Source of the DNA: Rhodocyclales bacterium
GTDB taxonomy: Bacteria > Pseudomonadota > Gammaproteobacteria > Burkholderiales > Rhodocyclaceae
NCBI GenBank assembly: GCA_026399435.1
Contig: JAPLQX010000044.1
Location: forward strand, 38,440-102,439
DNA: 64,000 nt
Direction of reading: 5' to 3'
The notes beneath the pieces are model-generated. The model saw only the letters and a program-made list of their open reading frames with translations. It was not told where the DNA came from and ran no database searches. The position numbers and the translations under genes were made by a program. Within the stretch, counting starts at the first letter, position 1, and each line of letters opens with the position of its first letter. Positions 8,289-19,164 of the stretch are shown here, in pieces.

Positions 8289-10043
8289 ATGGTCTATACA
8301 AAAAAATCGCCCGCGCTATTCATCATCGGTCTGGTGATGCTGTTGTGGGGCTGGCTCAACGCCAGCGGCAACATTGATGGCGTGCAGCAGTATTTTCAAC
8401 AGAGCGCTTACTCCGACCACATGAAGGTCAAGGAGAAGTTCGACGCCGAATTCCGCGTTGCCAGCGAGATGGCGGCCGCGGAAAGCAAGCCGGCGCCCGA
8501 GATGAAGATGCCGCATTCGAAGTTTGACGAGGCCAAGGCCTTCCAGAGCAAGATGTGCTACATCTTCGGCGGCGTCGCCACCTTGCTCGGCCTGTTGATC
8601 ATGGTGTGGACGCCGAAGGAGGGCAATCTCGATTATTACCTGTCGATCTTTCCCGGCATGGCCTACATCCTGCTCATCGCCTTCCTCGTGCGCTGGGGCC
8701 TGGATCCGATGTTCGCAAACTGGGGCAAGGCGGCACAACCGACGCTGGGCTGGAACTTCGCCAGCATTTTCAACCTGAACTACGTGGTGCTGGGCATCGT
8801 CATCGGCATCGTTATCGTCAACGTCTTCAAGATCCCGGACTGGGCGGCGAACGGCGTGCGCACGGCGCGCTTCTTCCTCAAGACCGGGGTGATCCTGCTC
8901 GGCGCGCTCTACAGCGCGACCGAACTGGCGCAGCTCGGCGCCATATCGGTGCTGATGATCGGCGTCTTCGTGCTCGGTTCGATCGGCGTCGTGCTGTACA
9001 TGGGGCGGCGCATGAACACCGGCAACTCGATGACGGCGGTACTCGCCTCGGGCGTGGGCGTCTGCGGCGTCTCGGCCGCGGTGGCGGCTGCGCCGGTGGT
9101 CAATGCCAAGGCGGCGGAAATCGCCTACACCATCGGCACCATCCTGGTCTGGGGCGTGGGCTGCATGTTCCTCTTCCCGACCGTCGGCCACATGCTCGGC
9201 ATGGGCCCGGTGCAGTTCGGCGCCTGGGCCGGTACCGGCATCCTCAACTCGGCGCAGGTCGCCGGTGCGGCGCTGGCCTTCGATCCCCACGGCATCGAGA
9301 CGCTGAAGGTTGCCGAGATATTCAACATCACCCGCGTGCTGTTCCTGCCCATCGTCGTGCTCTGGCTCGCCACTTGGTACGTCAAGCACGAGGTCGGCGC
9401 CGAGAAGGTGGATCTCGGCAAGGTGCTGGTCGCCAAGTTCCCGGTTTTCGTGCTCGGCTTCATCCTGATGTTCGCGCTCTCGACCATGGGCGCCTTCACG
9501 CCGTCCGGCCACTATCAGGGCAAGTACTTCAGCAGCGAGCAAATCAAGGAAGACAAGCTGCTCAAGGGCAAGGAGACCAAAGCCATCGAAGGCGAGCTGG
9601 CGCGCCTGAAGGAGCCCGCCGGCGCCAAGCAACTGCAGGATCACTTCACCGAGAAAGCCATCAACATCGGACAGCGCCACGCCACGCCGGAGGACGCCTA
9701 CAAGGGTCTGGCCGACCTGATCGCCAACAAGAAGATGTCCACCCGCGAGCAGGAAATGCTGCTCAAGGCCGTCGGCAAGATGAAGGGTCTCGATGCCGTC
9801 ACCGCGAACGCGATCGACAAGGCGGGCAAGGCGGCCTACCACAGCTCGAAGACGATCGGCGCCTTCCGCGACTGGCTGGCCTGGCTGTTCTCGTTTGGCC
9901 TGATCGGCCTCGGCATGCAGATCACCATGGCCGCGCTGAAGCAGGCCGGCGGCACGCCGCTGATCATCGGTGGCGTGGTGGGCACAGCCAAGGCACTCGG
10001 CTCGCTGATCGTGGTGCTGCTGTTCGTCAAAGAATTCATTTAA
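8289..10043 (+). CDS. YeiH/UPF0324-family transporter (putative sulfate exporter type) with large hydrophilic insertions
   Basis: Polytopic inner-membrane protein of 584 residues. The core matches the YeiH family (about 340-residue members): RFFLKTGVILLGALY, a GNSMTAVLASGVGVCG signature, AAAPVVNAKAAE, and the final GMQITMAALKQAGG helix pair. Two extra charged regions are inserted: about residues 35-95, after the first helix, and about 415-525, before the last helices. Start ATG 8289 has GGAGG upstream. Some relatives are annotated as sulfate exporters, but the substrate is unproven. Placement after a rhodanese and near sox fits export of an oxidised sulfur product. A 42-residue membrane protein follows after 11 bases. 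Confidence 0.8.
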   Translation: MVYTKKSPALFIIGLVMLLWGWLNASGNIDGVQQYFQQSAYSDHMKVKEKFDAEFRVASEMAAAESKPAPEMKMPHSKFDEAKAFQSKMCYIFGGVATLLGLLIMVWTPKEGNLDYYLSIFPGMAYILLIAFLVRWGLDPMFANWGKAAQPTLGWNFASIFNLNYVVLGIVIGIVIVNVFKIPDWAANGVRTARFFLKTGVILLGALYSATELAQLGAISVLMIGVFVLGSIGVVLYMGRRMNTGNSMTAVLASGVGVCGVSAAVAAAPVVNAKAAEIAYTIGTILVWGVGCMFLFPTVGHMLGMGPVQFGAWAGTGILNSAQVAGAALAFDPHGIETLKVAEIFNITRVLFLPIVVLWLATWYVKHEVGAEKVDLGKVLVAKFPVFVLGFILMFALSTMGAFTPSGHYQGKYFSSEQIKEDKLLKGKETKAIEGELARLKEPAGAKQLQDHFTEKAINIGQRHATPEDAYKGLADLIANKKMSTREQEMLLKAVGKMKGLDAVTANAIDKAGKAAYHSSKTIGAFRDWLAWLFSFGLIGLGMQITMAALKQAGGTPLIIGGVVGTAKALGSLIVVLLFVKEFI

Positions 10044-10054
10044 GGAGATAGATC

Positions 10055-10183
10055 ATGTCGGAACAAAAATTCGCGCGCGGCACCAGCCTGTCGATCTTCG
10101 TCAGCGACCGCAGGGAAGACATCGGCTCCCTCGTCTTCGCGTTGCTGATCGCCATCGGCATCGTCCTGATCGTCGGCAAGTAA
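10055..10183 (+). CDS. 42-residue single-pass membrane protein
   Basis: Starts at ATG 10055, with AAGGAGA just upstream that begins inside the stop codon of the transporter gene. The product has a charged N-terminal part (MSEQKFARG, then SDRREDIG) and one hydrophobic helix (about residues 24-41, LVFALLIAIGIVLIVG) ending in Lys. No family is recognised. The tight coupling and the terminator directly after it show it closes the transporter transcript. A role as small accessory subunit of the YeiH-like protein is inference. Confidence 0.75.
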   Translation: MSEQKFARGTSLSIFVSDRREDIGSLVFALLIAIGIVLIVGK

Positions 10184-10212
10184 GTCTCTTGCTCGTCTGT
10201 AACACTGGTCCC

Positions 10213-10238
10213 GTCCCGCCCAGCGGGGCGGGGCTTTT
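10213..10238 (+). terminator. Rho-independent terminator after the transporter operon
   Basis: GTCCCGCCC pairs with GGGCGGGGC (one G-T pair) around an AGCG loop and is followed by TTTT. It separates the small membrane protein gene from the UspA gene at 10251. Confidence 0.75.
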
Positions 10239-10250
10239 CATTTTCCGGAT

Positions 10251-10715
10251 ATGAAAACACCACTTAAACTGCTGCTCTGCCACCACGGTACGGCTGGTGC
10301 CAGGCGTGCCGAAGAACTCGCCCATGAGGTTGCCGTGCCCGGCACCACCATTCTTGTTCATTGCCTCGTCGTGCCCGAATTCTGGGCCGGCATGCAGGGC
10401 GACGACTGGCTCAATAACGCATCGACACGCGACGCTTTCGGCGACTACGTCGAAAACATGCTGGAGAACGATGCGAAACGCGAATTGGCCGCGGTCGCGT
10501 CACGCTGCAAGGAACGCGGACTGGTTTACGAATCCTTGATGCGCTTCGGCAATCCGGCCGAGACTGTACTCGTCATTGCCGGCGAAATCGGTGCCGATCT
10601 CGTCGTCATCGGTTCGCCGCGAAAGAAGGGCGAGGAGGGCCTGAATTCGCGCATGGAACTCGAAAAACTAGTGCGCGGACTCAAGTGTCCGCTGCTGATC
10701 GCACCGCATCCGTGA
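10251..10715 (+). CDS. Universal stress protein (UspA family)
   Basis: Cytoplasmic 154-residue alpha/beta protein of the UspA superfamily. It begins with the typical strand KLLLCHHGT and ends with LVVIGSPRKKG then KCPLLIAPHP. The ATP-binding pattern Gly-x2-Gly-x9-Gly-Ser is only partly kept (GSPRKKGEEG), so nucleotide binding is doubtful. Its stop overlaps the GTG of the next gene in GTGA, indicating coupling. It is the second UspA domain within 4 kb, after the kinase fusion. Confidence 0.85.
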   Translation: MKTPLKLLLCHHGTAGARRAEELAHEVAVPGTTILVHCLVVPEFWAGMQGDDWLNNASTRDAFGDYVENMLENDAKRELAAVASRCKERGLVYESLMRFGNPAETVLVIAGEIGADLVVIGSPRKKGEEGLNSRMELEKLVRGLKCPLLIAPHP

Positions 10716-11341
10716 GCGACGAGCCGGCAGCAACGGCCGGCACGGACCCCGTGCGGGAGGATCTCGCCCGCGCCGAGACTCAGGTTCCGATCGATGCCGA
10801 CGCCATGTTCGAGTTCGCCTCGGACATCGAGCGACTGTTGCGCCTCAATCCCCATCTCGACATCGAGACTTGGCAGCGCATGCCCGACGGCATGCGCTTC
10901 GTAGCGCAGAACGAGACGACCGGACAGCGCATCGAGACGGCAGTGCGCGTCGAGACGATGCGGGCAACGCGCAACATCGTCCTCAGCTACGCCGACGGCC
11001 TCAAGCGCGCCACGACGCTGGCCGTGGAAAGCGGCGATGGCCAGGGCTGCCGCCTCGTCGTTACCGAGCACTACCCGTCCATCGAGGATGCGCAGGACCC
11101 GCGTGTCGCCGAAGTGGATCGCAGCCTGATTCCCTGGGTCAACGCCATTCGCCGCCATCTGCTTGATCGCAAACGCTGGGGCTGGCTGCCCGGCTGGCGC
11201 TGGTGGCACGAGGGGTTTATGGCTGGCATGGCGCCGCGGCAACGCCGCATCGTGCGCATGATCATCTGGATCAGCGTCCTCGAATTCGTCGTATTCCTTT
11301 TCGTCGCGGCAATCTTCTGGCTGGAACGTCAGGGCGGCTGA
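10712..11341 (+). CDS. Hypothetical protein with C-terminal membrane anchor
   Basis: I do not recognise a named family. Residues 1-165 look like a soluble SRPBCC-like fold: FEFASDIERLLRLNP near the start, alternating strands, then a last helix. A basic, tryptophan-rich stretch (KRWGWLPGWRWWHEG) leads to one transmembrane helix (about 183-203) and a short tail. The start is set at GTG 10712 because it overlaps the UspA stop; an upstream in-frame start at 10685 lies inside that gene. The product is 209 residues. Function is unknown; the coupling suggests action with the UspA protein. Confidence 0.7.
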   Translation: MSDEPAATAGTDPVREDLARAETQVPIDADAMFEFASDIERLLRLNPHLDIETWQRMPDGMRFVAQNETTGQRIETAVRVETMRATRNIVLSYADGLKRATTLAVESGDGQGCRLVVTEHYPSIEDAQDPRVAEVDRSLIPWVNAIRRHLLDRKRWGWLPGWRWWHEGFMAGMAPRQRRIVRMIIWISVLEFVVFLFVAAIFWLERQGG

Positions 11342-11406
11342 ATTTAGCTACGGCCGCTGCGCTTAACGTCGATACGGCCGACGTTAGCCTCCACTGAAAC
11401 TTCGTT
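11342..11406 (-). repeat. Intergenic hairpin repeat, copy A
   Basis: Read on the minus strand it has GTTTCAG, AGGCT, a stem AACGTCG/CGACGTT and a 3' GCTAAA end. It lies between convergent genes, abutting the stop codon at 11341. It belongs to a family with copies at 33511, 41589, 45862 and 51539. Confidence 0.75.
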
Positions 11407-11475
11407 TTCCACGGCTTCACTCCGCACGGCTTGGGCCGGACGAACTTGAAAAGACCGGTCAGGAACCGGGTTGGA

Positions 11476-13371
11476 TCACAGCTCGACCTGGGTGCCGAGT
11501 TCAACCACGCGATTGGTCGGGAGTTTGAAGAACTCGGTCGCCGTACCGGCATTGCGGAACATCCACATGAACAGTATTTGCCGCCACAGGGTCATGGCCG
11601 GCACGCGGTTGGGGACGATGGTCTCGCGGCCGAGGAAGAATGAGGTTTCCATCATCTCGATTGGCGCCATGTCATGTCTTCCGCACTGTTCCAGCGCCTG
11701 CGGAATGTTGGGATCATCCTTGAAGCCGTAATTCAGGATGACGCGGTAGAAACCTTCCCTGAGCTTCTCGACCAGCATGCGCTCGGCCTCGTCGACATGC
11801 GGAATGTCCTCCATGTTGACGTTCAGCAGGATGACCCGCTCATGCAGTACCTTGTTGTGCAGCATGTTATGCAGCATCGCGCGCGGCACACCGTCGGGGC
11901 GCTGGGTCATGAAGATGCCGGTGCCGGCTACGCGATGCGGGCCGCCGTACTGAAGGCTGGAGAGGAAGGCGTCAAGCGGGATGGAATCCTGCTGAAGCTT
12001 TTCGTAGAGCAGGGCGCGGCCGCGCTTCCAGGTTGCAAACAGGGTGAATATGCCGAGGCCGACCGCCAATGGGAACCAGCCGCCATCCAGCACCTTGATC
12101 AGATTGGCGGAGAAGAACGCGAAGTCGACCACAATGAACAGTGCCAGGAAAAGGCCCGCCTGCAGCCAGTTCCAGTTCCACAGCGCGCGCACCACGACGA
12201 AGGCGAGCAGGGTGTCGATCATCATGGTCAAGGTGACCGCGATGCCGTAGGCCGACGCCAGATTCGACGACGACTTGAAGCCGAGCACCAGGATGATCAC
12301 GGCCAGCAGCAACAGCCAGTTGATGTTGGGAACGTAAATCTGGCCCTTTTCGCGCTCCGAGGTGAACCTGACCTGGATCCGCGGGCAGTAACCCAACTGC
12401 ATGGCCTGGCTGGTGAGGGAAAACGCGCCCGAGATCACTGCCTGCGATGCGATGACAGTGGCGGCCGTCGCCAGGGCGACCATGGGATAGAGCAACTCGT
12501 CGGGAACCAGCATGAAGAACGGATTCTTTACCGCGGCCGGGTGATCGAGAATCAAGGCGCCCTGTCCGAGGTAGTTCAGGTAGAGGCAGGGAAAGACATA
12601 GACCAGCCAGGCCCACTTGATCGGCCGCCGGCCGAAATGACCCATGTCGGCATACAGCGCCTCGCCTCCGGTGATCGCCAGCACGACCGCGCCCAGCGCG
12701 AGATAGGCGTGAGAGCGGTTCTCCAGGAAGAAGTGCACCGCATACCAGGGGTTGACGGCGGCAATTACTCCGGGGTGCTTGAGAATGTTCCAGATACCCA
12801 GCGCGCCAAGCGTACCGAACCAGAACAGCATGATGGGTCCGAACAAGGCGCCCACGCTGGCCGTGCCTCGCGGCTGGAAGAAGAACAGACCGCAGAGGAC
12901 GCCGACGGTGATGGGTACGATGTAGGGCTTGAACATCGGTGTGGCGACTTCCAGCCCTTCTACCGCGGACAGTACCGACATGGCGGGCGTGATCACGGCG
13001 TCACCATAGAACAGTCCTGCGCCGAATATGCCGAGTATGGACATCAGCGACAACAAGCCCGGTCCCGCGCCGCGGGTGCGCAAGGCCAATGAAGTCAGCG
13101 CCATGATGCCGCCTTCGCCGCGGTTGTCGGCGCGGGTGATGAACATCACATATTTGAGCGTAACCGTAATGGTCAGCGCCCAGAATATCAGCGAGAGAAT
13201 ACCCAGCAGATTGTCTGCGGTTACCGCCACGGCGTGCGGGCCGTTGAAGACTTCCTTCATGGTGTACAGCGGACTGGTGCCGATATCACCGTACACCACG
13301 CCCATGGCAGCCACGGAGATCGCGGCGAGGCGGGGTTTCGACGTGTCGTGGGTAATGCTGCTCTGCACCAT
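11476..13371 (-). CDS. kup: Kup low-affinity potassium uptake transporter
   Basis: Proton-coupled K+ importer of the KUP/HAK/KT family in the inner membrane. About 12 membrane helices are followed by a soluble C-terminal domain. Signature segments are GVVYGDIGTSPLYT near the N-terminus, GEALYADMGHFG, and a C-terminal VELGTQVEL end. The start is set at ATG 13371 (631 residues); a GTG at 13413 would add 14 residues with no family support. The downstream side holds a hairpin repeat. No other potassium genes are near. Confidence 0.95.
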   Translation of the reverse strand: MVQSSITHDTSKPRLAAISVAAMGVVYGDIGTSPLYTMKEVFNGPHAVAVTADNLLGILSLIFWALTITVTLKYVMFITRADNRGEGGIMALTSLALRTRGAGPGLLSLMSILGIFGAGLFYGDAVITPAMSVLSAVEGLEVATPMFKPYIVPITVGVLCGLFFFQPRGTASVGALFGPIMLFWFGTLGALGIWNILKHPGVIAAVNPWYAVHFFLENRSHAYLALGAVVLAITGGEALYADMGHFGRRPIKWAWLVYVFPCLYLNYLGQGALILDHPAAVKNPFFMLVPDELLYPMVALATAATVIASQAVISGAFSLTSQAMQLGYCPRIQVRFTSEREKGQIYVPNINWLLLLAVIILVLGFKSSSNLASAYGIAVTLTMMIDTLLAFVVVRALWNWNWLQAGLFLALFIVVDFAFFSANLIKVLDGGWFPLAVGLGIFTLFATWKRGRALLYEKLQQDSIPLDAFLSSLQYGGPHRVAGTGIFMTQRPDGVPRAMLHNMLHNKVLHERVILLNVNMEDIPHVDEAERMLVEKLREGFYRVILNYGFKDDPNIPQALEQCGRHDMAPIEMMETSFFLGRETIVPNRVPAMTLWRQILFMWMFRNAGTATEFFKLPTNRVVELGTQVEL

Positions 13372-13532
13372 CGGGCAATTATAGGCGCAATGAGAGCGGC
13401 AATGTTTCACCACAAGGCAATGGCGCCGCCGTTCTTGCGCGGCTTGTCAGCGCAATCCGTCGAGCGTCGGTGGCGGCCGCAAATTGCCGCGGGTGCAGAT
13501 GGCCGGGAGGGGCGGGATGATCGAGACAGAGA

Positions 13533-13561
13533 TTGTGGGACGGTCAAGATTGTCGGATAAT
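13533..13561 (+). promoter_or_regulatory. Predicted sigma-70 promoter of tRNA-Leu
   Basis: TTGTGG at 13533-13538 and GATAAT at 13556-13561 are 17 bases apart. A GC-rich stretch follows, as often seen at stable-RNA promoters. The tRNA begins 42 bases later. Confidence 0.55.
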
Positions 13562-13603
13562 GCGCGCCTCGCGCAGAAGGTATTCCTTGCTGCGGCATCC
13601 CAG

Positions 13604-13688
13604 GCCGGGGTGACGGAATCGGTAGACGTAGCGGTCTCAAACACCGCCGCCGCAAGGCATGGGGATTCGACTTCCCCCCCCGGCACCA
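13604..13688 (+). tRNA. tRNA-Leu(CAA)
   Basis: An 85-base class II tRNA. The acceptor stem is GCCGGGG (13604-13610) with CCCCGGC (13678-13684), discriminator A and an encoded CCA end (13686-13688). The anticodon stem GCGGT/ACCGC encloses loop CTCAAAC, so the anticodon is CAA (13638-13640), reading TTG. A long variable arm follows, as expected for leucine tRNA, then a T-arm with GATTCGACT. Confidence 0.96.
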
Positions 13689-13866
13689 GAACACCTGCCA
13701 GACAGTCCGGACACTACCTGCATTCAGGTGCGGCAGGGAAAATGGCGCTATTCCGGATTACACTTGGCTCCCATGTACGCTTTGCCTGCGGCTGCTGTGT
13801 TTGGCGCCGCCGGAGCTGCTGCCGGGCTTGACCGGGTGCATTTTCAGTCTTCACGGAGGGTATGTT

Positions 13867-14568
13867 TTGATTTCGCCGAATCCTGGAGTTTCGTTGACCA
13901 TCCTGCGGGCGCTGCCGATCTTCGAGATGCTCGACGACGAATGCCTCAGGCCGCTGACGCATGTGGCCATGTTGCGCCATATTCCGCGCCATACGGTTGT
14001 GCTGCATGCCGGTGACCGTACCGACAATATCTACTTCGTCCTTTCCGGTGCGTTGAAGGTGCAGATCAGCGACGAGGAAGGGCGCGAGGTCATCCTCTCG
14101 ATGCTCGGCCCGGGCGAACTGTTTGGCGAAATGGGGGTGCTCGATGATCATCCGCGTTCGGCGACGGTATTGGCGGTCGAGTCGAGCGACGTGGTGGTGA
14201 TCGGCAAGGCGGACTTCAAGCAGTGCCTGGTCGAAAATCCTGACGTTTCCCTCTTCATCATGCGCAATCTGACCAAGCGCTTGCGCCTGGCCGATCGCAA
14301 CATCGAGAGTCTTGCGCTGCTCGACGTATATGGCCGCGTGGCGCGCCTGCTGCTGGAAGCGGCGGAGACTGTCGATGGACAAAAGGTGGTGACGCACAAA
14401 CTCACCAAACAGGACATCGCAAAGATGATCGGCGCTTCGCGAGAAATGGTAAGCCGCGTGATGCGCGATCTGCTGGCCCAGGGACTGATCCAGGAGCGGG
14501 ACGGCCAGTTGATCCTGATCGATCTGTCGGTGTTCAAGCGGCATGCTGACGTTTCTGCGACGAATTGA
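13867..14568 (+). CDS. Crp/Fnr-family transcriptional regulator
   Basis: DNA-binding regulator of 233 residues. A cyclic-nucleotide-binding-type beta barrel (about 10-125; YFVLSGALKVQ, GPGELFGEMGVLDDHPRSA) is followed by a dimer helix and a winged helix-turn-helix (KLTKQDIAKMIGASREMVSRV, about 180-200). It has no N-terminal cysteine cluster, so it is not an FNR-type iron-sulfur sensor. The barrel keeps Gly-Glu and Arg-Ser-Ala at ligand positions, so a nucleotide effector is possible. The start is set at TTG 13867, with GGAGG 7 bases upstream; an upstream CTG/GTG reading lacks a ribosome site. It stands alone between the tRNA and queA. Confidence 0.88.
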   Translation: MISPNPGVSLTILRALPIFEMLDDECLRPLTHVAMLRHIPRHTVVLHAGDRTDNIYFVLSGALKVQISDEEGREVILSMLGPGELFGEMGVLDDHPRSATVLAVESSDVVVIGKADFKQCLVENPDVSLFIMRNLTKRLRLADRNIESLALLDVYGRVARLLLEAAETVDGQKVVTHKLTKQDIAKMIGASREMVSRVMRDLLAQGLIQERDGQLILIDLSVFKRHADVSATN

Positions 14569-14715
14569 GCGTCGCCGCGCCGGATTCCGGGTCCGCTGAG
14601 ACCGGCGGATCGCGCTGATCACTCTGCTACCATTCGCGCCGGCCGCCGGCAAGGCGGCCGACTGCTGCGTGACCAGCGGCACTCAATCCGCTGCACTCCC
14701 CTCCCTGTCCTGCCG

Positions 14716-16853
<2,138 letters not shown>

Positions 16854-16890
16854 TCAACCGGTTTATGTCCGACATTCCTGGAGACTCACA

Positions 16891-17232
16891 GTGCTGATTT
16901 CAAATGCTTATGCGCAAGCGGCCGGTGCCGCCGCCGATCCGATGGGTGGCCTGATGGGCATGTTGCCCATCCTGCTGATGTTTATCGTGCTTTGGTTCGT
17001 CATGATCCGGCCGCAGATGAAGAAGGCCAAGGAACAACAGAAAATGGTTAGTGAACTGGCCAAGGGCGATGAAGTGATCACCCAGGGCGGAATCGCCGGC
17101 CGTATTGCCAAGGTGGGCGAAAACTACCTGAGCCTCGAAGTGGCCGAAGCCAAGGACGGCCCGGTAGTGATTACCGTGCAGAAAAGCGCCGTGGGTGCAC
17201 TACTGCCCAAGGGCTCGCTGAAAAACCTGTAA
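16891..17232 (+). CDS. yajC: YajC, Sec translocon accessory membrane protein
   Basis: Small inner-membrane protein that joins SecD and SecF in the holotranslocon. One transmembrane helix (about residues 22-42, MLPILLMFIVLWFVMI) follows a short periplasmic lead, then RPQMKKAKEQQKM and a soluble domain with KGDEVITQGGIAG. GTG 16891 is chosen as start: the product then begins LISNAYAQAAG, as in homologues, with CTGGAGA upstream. A longer reading would overlap tgt. The product is 113 residues. Confidence 0.95.
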   Translation: MLISNAYAQAAGAAADPMGGLMGMLPILLMFIVLWFVMIRPQMKKAKEQQKMVSELAKGDEVITQGGIAGRIAKVGENYLSLEVAEAKDGPVVITVQKSAVGALLPKGSLKNL

Positions 17233-17241
17233 TTTTCTGAA

Positions 17242-17268
17242 GGCCGGCTGCGAAAACGCAGGCCGGCC
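17242..17268 (+). other. Hairpin between yajC and secD
   Basis: GGCCGGC-TGC and GCA-GCCGGCC with a GAAAAC loop and one bulged G. There is no T-run, so it is not a standard terminator; it may stabilise or space the polycistronic message. Confidence 0.4.
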
Positions 17269-17276
17269 ACCATGCC

Positions 17277-19154
17277 ATGAATCGTTATCCCCTCTGGAAA
17301 AACGCCACGGTGTTGATCGCCCTGGTGCTTGGACTGCTCTATACCCTGCCCAACTTTTTCGGCGAAGCGCCGGCCGTGCAGGTGGCCAGCGTCAAGTCGA
17401 CGCACAAGGTTGACGCCAGGCTCATGGCTCAGGTGGCGGACGCGCTCAAGGCGGCATCCGTGGTCCCGCAAGGGATCGTGCTCGACCTGAACAGCGTGCG
17501 CGTGCGGCTGGCCGACACCGATACCCAGCTCAAGGCGAAGGACGTCATCGAGAAGGCGCTGAATCCCGTTGCGGCGGACGCGACCTACAGCGTTGCGCTG
17601 AACCTGGTGACGAATTCTCCCAATTGGCTGACCGGCATCCATGCCTTGCCGATGTACCTCGGCCTTGATCTTCGCGGTGGCGTGCATTTCCTGCTGCAGG
17701 TGGACATGAAGGGCGCCTTGACCAAGCGCCTCGATTCGATCGGCGCCGATTTGCGCAGCCTGATGCGCGACAAGAACATCCGCCATGGCGGCATCAGTCG
17801 TGAAGGACAGAGCGTGGCGATCCGCTTCCGCGAGGCAGACATACGCGACAAGGCGCGCGCTATCTTGGCGGACAGCCAGCCCGATCTGCTGCTGGTCGAC
17901 GCCCAGGAAGGCCCTGATCTCAAGCTGATGGCGACGCTCAAGCCCCAGGCCGAGAAGCGCATCCAGGAATTTGCGGTCAAGCAGAACATCACCACCCTGC
18001 ACAACCGCATCAACGAGCTCGGCGTCGCCGAGCCGGTCATTCAGCAGCAGGGCGCGGATCGCATCGTGGTGCAGCTGCCGGGGGTGCAGGACACCGCCAA
18101 GGCCAAGGACATCCTCGGTCGCACGGCAACGCTGGAAGTGCGCATGGTCGATGACGAAGCCAGCGCCAATCCAAGCATCATGGAGCAGGCGGCGCGCGGC
18201 CAGCCACCGGCCGGCACTGAATACTACGTCGAGCGCGGCGGCCGCGGCCTGCTGGTCAAGAAGCAGGTGGTGCTGACCGGGGAGCGCCTGACCGATGCCC
18301 AACCGGGCTTCGACAACCAGACTCACGAGGCGGCCGTGCATTTGTCGCTCGATTCGGCCGGTGCACGCATCTTCAAGGATGTGACACGCGAGAGCGTAGG
18401 CAAGCGCATGGCCATTCTGCTAATCGAAAAGGGGAAGGGCGAGGTGGTTACCGCTCCGGTCATCCGCACCGAAATCGGCGGCGGCCGCGTGCAGATTTCC
18501 GGTCGCATGAGCACCATGGAAGCCAACGATGTCGCGCTGCTGCTGCGGGCAGGCTCGCTGGCCGCGCCAATGGAGATTATCGAGGAGCGCACCATCGGCC
18601 CCAGCCTCGGTGCTGACAACATCAAGAAGGGCTTTAATTCGACGCTGGGGGGCTTTGCCGCCATCGCCGTCTTCATGATGGCCTACTATCTGTTGTTCGG
18701 CGCGGTCTCGGTGCTGGCGCTGTCGGCCAATATGCTGCTGCTGGTGGCCCTGCTGTCGCTGCTGCAGGCTACCCTGACCTTGCCGGGTATCGCCGCCATC
18801 GCCCTGGCGCTGGGCATGGCCATCGATTCGAACGTGCTGATCAACGAACGCGTGCGCGAGGAACTGCGCAATGGCAGCACACCGCAGGCTGCCATCACGG
18901 CGGGCTACGAGCGCGCCTGGGCGACGATTCTCGATTCCAACGTCACCACGCTGATCGTCGGCGTCGCGCTGCTGATCTTCGGTTCCGGCCCGGTGCGCGG
19001 CTTCGCGGTGGTGCATTGCCTGGGCATTCTGACCTCGCTCTTCAGTTCGGTGATCATTTCGCGCGCGGTGGTCAATTTGATTTACGGCCGTCGTCGCAAA
19101 CTCGACAGTCTCAGCATCGGCCAGATATGGAAACCCGGCCTCAGCACCAAATAG
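17277..19154 (+). CDS. secD: SecD, protein translocase subunit
   Basis: Inner-membrane RND-type subunit that uses the proton gradient to pull exported proteins through SecYEG. The N-terminal helix MNRYPLWKNATVLIALVL is followed by the large P1 periplasmic domain (LGLDLRGGVHFLLQVD at about 127-142). The second domain and five more helices with FNSTLGG and GMAIDSNVLINERVREELR follow. At 625 residues it is full length. It lies 44 bases after yajC and 10 bases before secF. Confidence 0.97.
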   Translation: MNRYPLWKNATVLIALVLGLLYTLPNFFGEAPAVQVASVKSTHKVDARLMAQVADALKAASVVPQGIVLDLNSVRVRLADTDTQLKAKDVIEKALNPVAADATYSVALNLVTNSPNWLTGIHALPMYLGLDLRGGVHFLLQVDMKGALTKRLDSIGADLRSLMRDKNIRHGGISREGQSVAIRFREADIRDKARAILADSQPDLLLVDAQEGPDLKLMATLKPQAEKRIQEFAVKQNITTLHNRINELGVAEPVIQQQGADRIVVQLPGVQDTAKAKDILGRTATLEVRMVDDEASANPSIMEQAARGQPPAGTEYYVERGGRGLLVKKQVVLTGERLTDAQPGFDNQTHEAAVHLSLDSAGARIFKDVTRESVGKRMAILLIEKGKGEVVTAPVIRTEIGGGRVQISGRMSTMEANDVALLLRAGSLAAPMEIIEERTIGPSLGADNIKKGFNSTLGGFAAIAVFMMAYYLLFGAVSVLALSANMLLLVALLSLLQATLTLPGIAAIALALGMAIDSNVLINERVREELRNGSTPQAAITAGYERAWATILDSNVTTLIVGVALLIFGSGPVRGFAVVHCLGILTSLFSSVIISRAVVNLIYGRRRKLDSLSIGQIWKPGLSTK

Positions 19155-19164
19155 GGGTATAGCC

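Noticed and set aside
13407..13694. Minus-strand ORF of 95 residues across the tRNA-Leu gene
   Set aside because: It is the antisense of a clearly folded tRNA with encoded CCA; such ORFs over leucine tRNAs are a common false call.
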